DNA of 64,000 nt from Aporrectodea caliginosa (Eukaryota > Annelida > Clitellata > Crassiclitellata > Lumbricidae). The translations under genes and the position numbers were made by a program. The stretch is taken from assembly GCA_020284085.1 (NCBI GenBank), contig JACEVL010000080.1, positions 1,195,035-1,259,034 on the forward strand, in the 5' to 3' direction. Positions 55,712-64,000 of the stretch are shown here, in pieces; position 1 is the stretch's first letter; each line of letters opens with the position of its first letter. Under the pieces are notes generated by a model. It saw only the letters and a list, made by a program, of their open reading frames with translations. It was not told the origin of the DNA and made no database searches.

Positions 55712-56674
55712 CCCTCAGGCTACCAAGCTTTTTTTGTAACACGGACTACCAAGGGGGGGTGGTTACCACCCCCCCTGGATTTCGAGTTTGGTTTCACATA
55801 TCATATCTTGTAATACACCAATGGATTCAGCATTCAATTCTGCACAGAATGGTATATTTAGTTGTACATTATGTGAATGCACCTCGAAATTACATAATTT
55901 TTAACATCGGAACTGATAATTAGCGATATTTTATATTATTGCGTATATTTTTTACTTGTTAGATAAACAAATATACGATTATGTGCTTTGAAACTGATCT
56001 ACGTATCCAAGATACACACATATACATCCCTACACATGTTTATATATGCATAAATATACATTCATACATATATTATCCATACATATATATTGGTTTACGT
56101 TGTGATGCTGCATACAGACATTTTCACACAGATTACGCGTATTATTATTTATTTTCATCACTTCCGGTATTCAAAAGACAAACCTGTAAGTATGCAAATG
56201 AAGCCCTACATTCCCTCTAAAGAATGGTATATTTGTTTCTCTTCTGGGAAGAAAACTGAATACGCTACAGACAAAAACTAAGGGGGAGTGCTTCCATTCA
56301 GCCATTTTCACGCATATTACGGGTATTATTATTTATTTTGATCACTTTCGGTTTTCAAAAGACAAACATTTAAGTATGCAAATGAAGCCCCACATTCCCT
56401 CTATAGAATGGTATAATTTGTGTCTCTTAATATTAAATGACGGATAAGATATAGTCAAAAATCTAGGGGTGGTATCCACCCCCCTGGTGCCTCGGGTATA
56501 TTGGGTATAACTTTTGAATGGCGTGGACTACCACCATAATGTTTACCTCAAAATGTGCGCCAATGAATCTGCTACAGCTACCTAATTTTCAAAATTTTTA
56601 TTCCACACGGGAAAAATTTTTATGCATAAAAACCTGGGGGGGGTGGCAACCACCCCCCCTTGGTAGCCTGAGGG
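55712..56674. mobile_element. piggyBac-type MITE P3, 963 bp
   Basis: Ends CCCTCAGGCTACCAAG and TTGGTAGCCTGAGGG are flanked by TTAA (55708-55711, 56675-56678). By eye it matches P1 almost base for base in reverse orientation, including two central units and a non-coding 79-codon frame. That points to recent mobility. Confidence 0.93.
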
Positions 56675-56689
56675 TTAACTGCAAAGTTG

Positions 56690-58640
56690 TACAGAAGATT
56701 AGCAACAGTACTGTTTTGTAATAAGTCACCTGTTTCCGATCGTCTTCTGTCGTTGAAGGTCTCACTACCTGTGAATCAAAGCCTTAAGCTAGAAGAGCTC
56801 TTGGCAACGACCTTTGCCCATAGCAACTGCTTGACTTCTTCAACAACATAATTTATTATATATATATGCTACTCTTTTAAATTTATCATGCGTTCAGCGT
56901 CAGTAAGTCTGAGTGTAAGCCATATAAGCAACACATAACCGCTCACTTAATACCTGCTTGCGTTTATTTTATTTGCCATAAACTAGATGATCGCGCAAAG
57001 CAAGTAAACTATATTTTCGGCATAAATGAATACTTGGGATTTATGAAACTTAACCTTGCTGTTGGTAGCTACCGGTCGTATACAGTAACTGTTCCTGTGC
57101 TGCGTCGTATCAGAGGGGTTGTCCAGAGAGGCTGCAGGTACAGGACGGTGTGATTTATATGCGGCTGTTGTTTGAATAAAGACTAAATGACACGCCACGT
57201 GATGCACATGTAAGTTATCACTTGGAATAACGTTAATGCATAGGAGAATATGTATTGTACTTTCATATAATATTATATGCGTCGAGATGCCATAGTTGCG
57301 ATTGTTTTGACGGCGATCCAGAGCAGTCTATACTAGTACTTTTATGGGTACCAGCGAGATCGTGTTGTTTACCTTGAGGCAGCTTTACATAATTAAGTAG
57401 GAAGTGGATTGCGGCAGCTATTAACCATGTCCACTTTTCGAAGGCACAAAAGTCGAAGGCAAAGCTAGTAGTGTGAGTTTATTATAATTTGTCAGTCACT
57501 TAAGCGAACCTGAAGAGGCAGTCATAAAAATGAACGCTAGACGCTTCAATTTCTTAGCCTCAACATGTGAGGGCAAGTGGCCAATCTTCTTCCCTGACCG
57601 CCTGATAAATAAAGCAGACATATCGAAACATCTTACGACTCCAGCTGAGTTCCTAATGCAAAATGTTTTAATGATTTTATTTCTACCTGTGAATCAAAGC
57701 TTTAAAAGAAAAGAGTTTTTAGCAACTACTTTTGTCCAAAGCAGTTTCTTGACTTCTTCATCTGCATATTGTCCAAGTATTTCGCACTTTCTATTACACG
57801 CGCTGGGTTAGTTACTCTGAAATGAGCCGCCCACACACCACTTAACCTCACACTTAATGCCTGCTCAGTCACGACGCCGTAGACTTGTTTACCAAGAATT
57901 AATATATCTTAGTAAATGGATAGACTATTTCGTATTAATGAATTCAAGATGTCATTTGAAACTTAAACTTATACACTTATTATAATTGTAATGACGACAA
58001 TTTCGACAGCATCGTTGGTAGCAAGCTACATCTAGGATGCTTTACACACTCTGCCAAATGCTATTGACCGCTGCCACATACGGTGCCTCAGATACTAATT
58101 AGCTACAGTAATCGTACTGCTCTGGTAATCGTAATTGTAAACTTTTGATTTCGAAAGCAGTAGGGCCTACTCTGAAATTAAGAGTAGAGCACCAGCTGAT
58201 TCATAAGTGGTGCTCCGTATCAAAGGGAGTCCAGAGAGTTTGATTGCAGGGTTCTTAGCAACTGCTTTTGAGTTCTTAAATTTGCGCTCTGCAAACTGCC
58301 TTGTTGCAGTTTTAACTTTCTATCGTTAAAAAACACACGACGCATGCATTGCTATTATATCAGCATGATTCGTGATTTGACACTCCTCTGATTTTTATTT
58401 ACACGAAGAAGGGATTGCTGAAATTCATATAGGTCTAAGTATTGACGTAAACCCGAATACTGCTAGAATATTTTGTTGTGTATTTCTGGGTTCCAGTTCA
58501 GCAAGACGACAGTTATGGATGTATCCAGGGAAAGGCAAATGTGCAGAAGAAATTTGCGGCGCTGGGGCTAAAGGCCTAAAGCTAACGATCAACAATTGCC
58601 TTGACGTGCCTCAAAATGTGACTAATTAGCGGAAAGATAT
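56690..58640 (+). repeat. Partial copies of the non-coding repeat unit
   Basis: The module TGTGAATCAAAGCCTTAAGC...CAACGACC is at 56770-56860 and again at 57685-57770. GGCAAGTGGCCAATC is at 57570. The rest (57830-58640) shows no gene. Confidence 0.55.
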
Positions 58641-60360
58641 TACAAAATAAGGACTCAAGGTTATAAGCGTTTTGTCGTCAAATCAAGTTCCTCTGTTTCA
58701 TATTGTTGGTGACATGTTAGCCTGCCAACATGTTCATAATTATGAGACCCTTATGATATTCATGTTTCATAGAAATGTTTTAGGTCATGCAGAGGGAGAA
58801 GTAAGTTTAACAATTTCAGTCACATTCTTCTTATTTAATTATTTCTAGCATGTTCTTTATCTTGCAGGTGCTCATTAAGAAGTTTGAGCTGATGTCTGAG
58901 CATCTTGAGACAATGAGGTCTTATAACATCAAAGCCAAAACTTCGCGCAAAATACTCTGATGACTTGGCTGCTTAATCAGGTTACAGACCAAGGTGAAGG
59001 AAGTAGTGAAGTTTTAGTTTAGTATAGGATTGACCAGGACAGGCAGCCATTAAAGTGTAGTGTAAGAAGCTTCAATTTATTAGCCTTTTCATACGAGGTC
59101 GAGTGGCCAATCCTCTACGTCGCCGCCTTATCTGAGAAACAGACAGAGACAGATAGACAGAGAGAGTCACACACAGAGATACAGAGACAGAGAGAGACAA
59201 AGAGAGACAGAGAGAGACAGAGACAAAGAGACAGAGAGAGAGCCAGACATAGGGAGAGATTAGTGAGAGATAATAGAGAACAGGGCGAGACTAAGAGATA
59301 TAATGAGAGATAGAGACAGACAGATAGACAGGCGGACAGACAAACAGAGAGAGGGACAGAGGACGGGCCATAGCTACTATATTCATACTATATCTGAATT
59401 ATCTCATGGGCGCTTATTAAGATATGGAAATAGTGAAGAAGGATTTTATTTAATAGAGGGACAATGAAATTGGACAGAAAAGGATATATAGAGTGAAATA
59501 TAACTAGACGCATGATCTCAAAGAATGGCGTATACTGGATGAAGGTTCGAGATATAATAGGTGACAAAGTTAGAATGTTAACAGAGAGAAAAGAGAAGGA
59601 GCCTAGACAGAGAGAACAGCAACAGGGGAATGGAGGAAGTGAAGAGTAGCAAAATTAAAACCAAAGCAGAAACAAAGTCCTCTCTGTTAAGCAATTCTTG
59701 GCCACCAATTCACTTAACAAGGCGGACAGTTGCCGAGAATGAGAACCAGACGGAATGAATAAGCTCAGCCTGGACCAGACGACTAAAAGGAAAGTCTGAT
59801 CGAGAGAGTGCCATCTGTCGGTGAAAGCAAATCAGGCAGCTGCCTCAGGAGGCCAGACAAGCCTAGAGTGGCACGGTGGCCGACAGGTCAGAGCGGTTGA
59901 CCTGTAACGCGGAGATTACGGGCTCGATCCTCGTCTAGGGTGGCTATCTGTGTAGGGACCGTGAGCAAGTCCTTCGCGCACAATTGCTCTGCAATATAAT
60001 TGCATCTGCACCACCGAGGCAAATGCAATTCTGAGCTTTGGGTCATCTTTGGAAAAAGGGCGATATAAAAAGCAGTAACTGTTGTATTGTACCGTATTGT
60101 ATGTAGAGACATTGCAGGAGAACTGGTCATGCCGGAAGCACAAAGGATTAGGTCAGATAGGCAAAGGTTTTCAAATACAAGGGACAGTGCAGTCGGTCGT
60201 AGAAAAGAGTTTGCAAACATCATCATTGAATTTCTTGATAATGAACCTCGAAATGAAGCATAATCTAGAAATTCATAACGTAGCAATCGACATGAAGGCA
60301 ATTTGTTGCATGTATCCAGCGCAGTTTGCCACTGAATTTGCATGAAAATTAATTTACCTC
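58640..60360 (+). repeat. Non-coding repeat unit, copy with GA tract
   Basis: The order is GGTTATAAGCG (58650), GCAGCCATTAAAGTG (59043), GAGGTCGAGTGGCCAATCC (59094), a GA/CA-rich tract (59135-59370), GACGCATGATCTCAAAGAATGG (59508), GAACCAGACGG (59745), then a SINE and CATGCCGGAAGCAC (60128). It matches 61345-62720 closely. Confidence 0.7.
59870..60105 (+). repeat. tRNA-derived SINE copy 3
   Basis: A box TGGCCGACAGG at 59877-59887 and B box GGGCTCGATCC at 59920-59930 are the best preserved of the three copies. The body contains GACCGTGAGCAAGTCC and ends with a GTATTGTACCGTATTGTA tail. The sister unit at 62580 lacks it, so it inserted after the units duplicated. Confidence 0.8.
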
Positions 60361-60779
60361 AAGCTTTATTTAACTGCGGAGTTTCTATTAAAATTATTTT
60401 CATATGGAATCGAGGATATCGTATATAAAACCTGGCGTAATTTTCCTGAATAAAAACTAAAATTTTAGGCTATTATACCGATGCTTTCATACATTTAAAT
60501 TCTACACTGCAAAACAGTTGTCTATAACAAAATCCTATAAAGTATCAAATGGTCTGTTGAGTGAGAATGGCTAAACACTCGTTGTTCTAATCTAATTACT
60601 ATTTTAGACTTTCTAATAATTATTATAATTTCCAAGACAGTGGTCGATGTTCGGCGTTATTGTCTGCTAATATATACACGAAGAATGATCCACCATCCTC
60701 GACAATCTCTATCAGGTGTTTGATTTGTATTACTAAAGGTTCATCAGACACATCATCAGTCGGGTTCGTAAACATAAGT

Positions 60780-63117
<2,338 letters not shown>

Positions 63118-63560
63118 CAGGGCCGGTATCACGAAATAGAGTATCCGTCCTAAGACTATCCGGGGAGATGTATGAATATATCCCCCCGGATGGAATAAAC
63201 CGGTTTAGAGTATCCGGGGATAAACCGTTCTATCCCCCATCATCATACGCATCACGATAGCCTCGACGAAAATCAAGTCAAAATCACCAAAAACGAAGTA
63301 AATTGATTTCAGTTCGACTTACAAACTAAAGATACACAATTTAAAAAAATGTTATGTGTACAATAAATCCAAACAGTACGACTGAATACACTTAGAAACC
63401 GCCAAAATGCAAAATAAACCGAATATTCCATTTCGCTAAGGGGGATACTCATGTATTGGGGATACTCTATTTCGTGACACCGGCTTAACCACTAGGCGAA
63501 CTAGGCGGCCGCCTAGGGTGGCACGCTTCTGGGGGCGGCAGAAAAACTAAATAAAATTTT
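63118..63560. mobile_element. Left end of a hAT element, interrupted by a MITE
   Basis: CAGGGCCGG at 63118-63126 continues, after the MITE, with CTTAACCACTAGGCGAACTAGGCGGCCGCCTAGG from 63484. Together they resemble a hAT terminus (CAGGGCCGG start, subterminal GGCGGCCGCC palindrome). Its other end is not identified in the window. Confidence 0.5.
63127..63479. mobile_element. MITE, 353 bp, with a 4-bp duplication CCGG
   Basis: Inverted ends TATCACGAAATAGAGTATCC and GGATACTCTATTTCGTGACA (one mismatch in 20) are flanked by CCGG at 63123-63126 and 63480-63483. The interior has more GGGGATA/TATCCCC repeats. No coding potential. The superfamily is not assigned. Confidence 0.75.
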
Positions 63561-63759
63561 TTTTTTTTAAATAACTGCTAGCGTTTTGCCACCATTCATT
63601 AATAAATTAATATGAAAATACGAAGCGGCTTCAAACAGACCACAGACATTTCGAATTCTTAACGTCAGTCATGTGGTACGTCACGCTTATGCCCTTAACT
63701 ATCGCATGATTGAAGTTGCCTACTAGCGACATATTTGAAATGAAACAGAGACCGCGCAT

Positions 63760-64000
63760 CAGCAATGTTACCACTCATTTGGTTTTCGAAAGATCTTGGT
63801 TTCTAATCCGAACTTCTAAAATGGGGTTTTCTGGAGACTTTGAGTTTTCACTTGTTTTTATTGTTTTACTGAAATCCTGTTTTCATTAAACGTGTAATCA
63901 AGTTTTTGTTAAAAACATAATTCATATCACAGAAAAATCGAGTGCTAGCATAAAACCAGACACTAAAGATAACGGTCTGGATGATCGAGGTCAATAATTG
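63760..64000. mobile_element. hAT of the CAGTGTTRCCACTC family, cut by the window edge
   Basis: CAGCAATGTTACCACTC followed by AAGATCTTGG matches the right end of the 30177-31567 element read in reverse. The last bases (GGTCTGGATGATCGAGGTCAAT) match its interior near 31312-31335. So a longer, oppositely oriented copy continues past 64000. Confidence 0.75.

Overview
This is an AT-rich eukaryotic window. It has spliced genes, AATAAA and TATA signals, tRNA-derived SINEs, LINE fragments, microsatellites and dense DNA transposons. The gene content (RING/B-box/coiled-coil proteins in tandem), the transposon mix (hAT, piggyBac, Polinton-like, non-LTR) and the frequent palindrome GTAGGCCTAC suggest a marine invertebrate, possibly a deuterostome. 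The species cannot be fixed from the sequence.

The main content is a head-to-tail tandem array of four minus-strand genes. Each has one large exon encoding a RING finger, two B-boxes and a coiled coil (the TRIM/RBCC arrangement), an intron of 0.7-1.4 kb, and one large exon encoding a Kelch-repeat beta-propeller. Read by eye, the splice sites are conserved and phase 1 in all four copies, so each unit predicts a TRIM-Kelch protein of about 680 aa. Gene 1 (11796-14789) and gene 4 (48362-51088) are open throughout. Gene 2 (25374-28636) has a one-base frameshift in its Kelch exon and a recombinant-looking intron. Gene 3 (37235-40794) has a nonsense codon and a frameshift. RING ligase plus Kelch substrate-binding domain suggests a family of ubiquitin ligases under birth-and-death evolution.

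Layout. 1-0.9 kb: the end of a transposon integrase with a chromodomain, then a small coiled-coil gene with a perfect heat-shock element and TATA box. 1.9-3.6 kb: two piggyBac remnants, one split by a MITE. 3.7-7.3 kb: minisatellites and three broken LINE fragments. 7.5-11 kb: microsatellites and duplicated non-coding modules. 11.8-14.8 kb: gene 1. 15.9-19 kb: a LINE split by a 2.2-kb unclassified DNA transposon that itself holds a hAT MITE. 19.9-23 kb: a possible LTR split by a piggyBac element that holds a second piggyBac-type MITE. 25.4-28.6 kb: gene 2. 30-35.5 kb: a hAT, a second copy of the piggyBac element, and two MITEs. 37-41 kb: gene 3, with a piggyBac MITE in its intron. 41-46.9 kb: a hAT with a nested LINE, and duplicated modules. 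48.4-51.1 kb: gene 4. 51.6-56.7 kb: hAT, LINE and piggyBac-type elements. 56.7-63.1 kb: tandem non-coding modules with GATA/GA microsatellites. 63.1-64 kb: nested hAT and MITE ends.

Several insertions are dated by paralogous empty sites inside the window. All domain calls are from reading motifs by eye; no database search was run.
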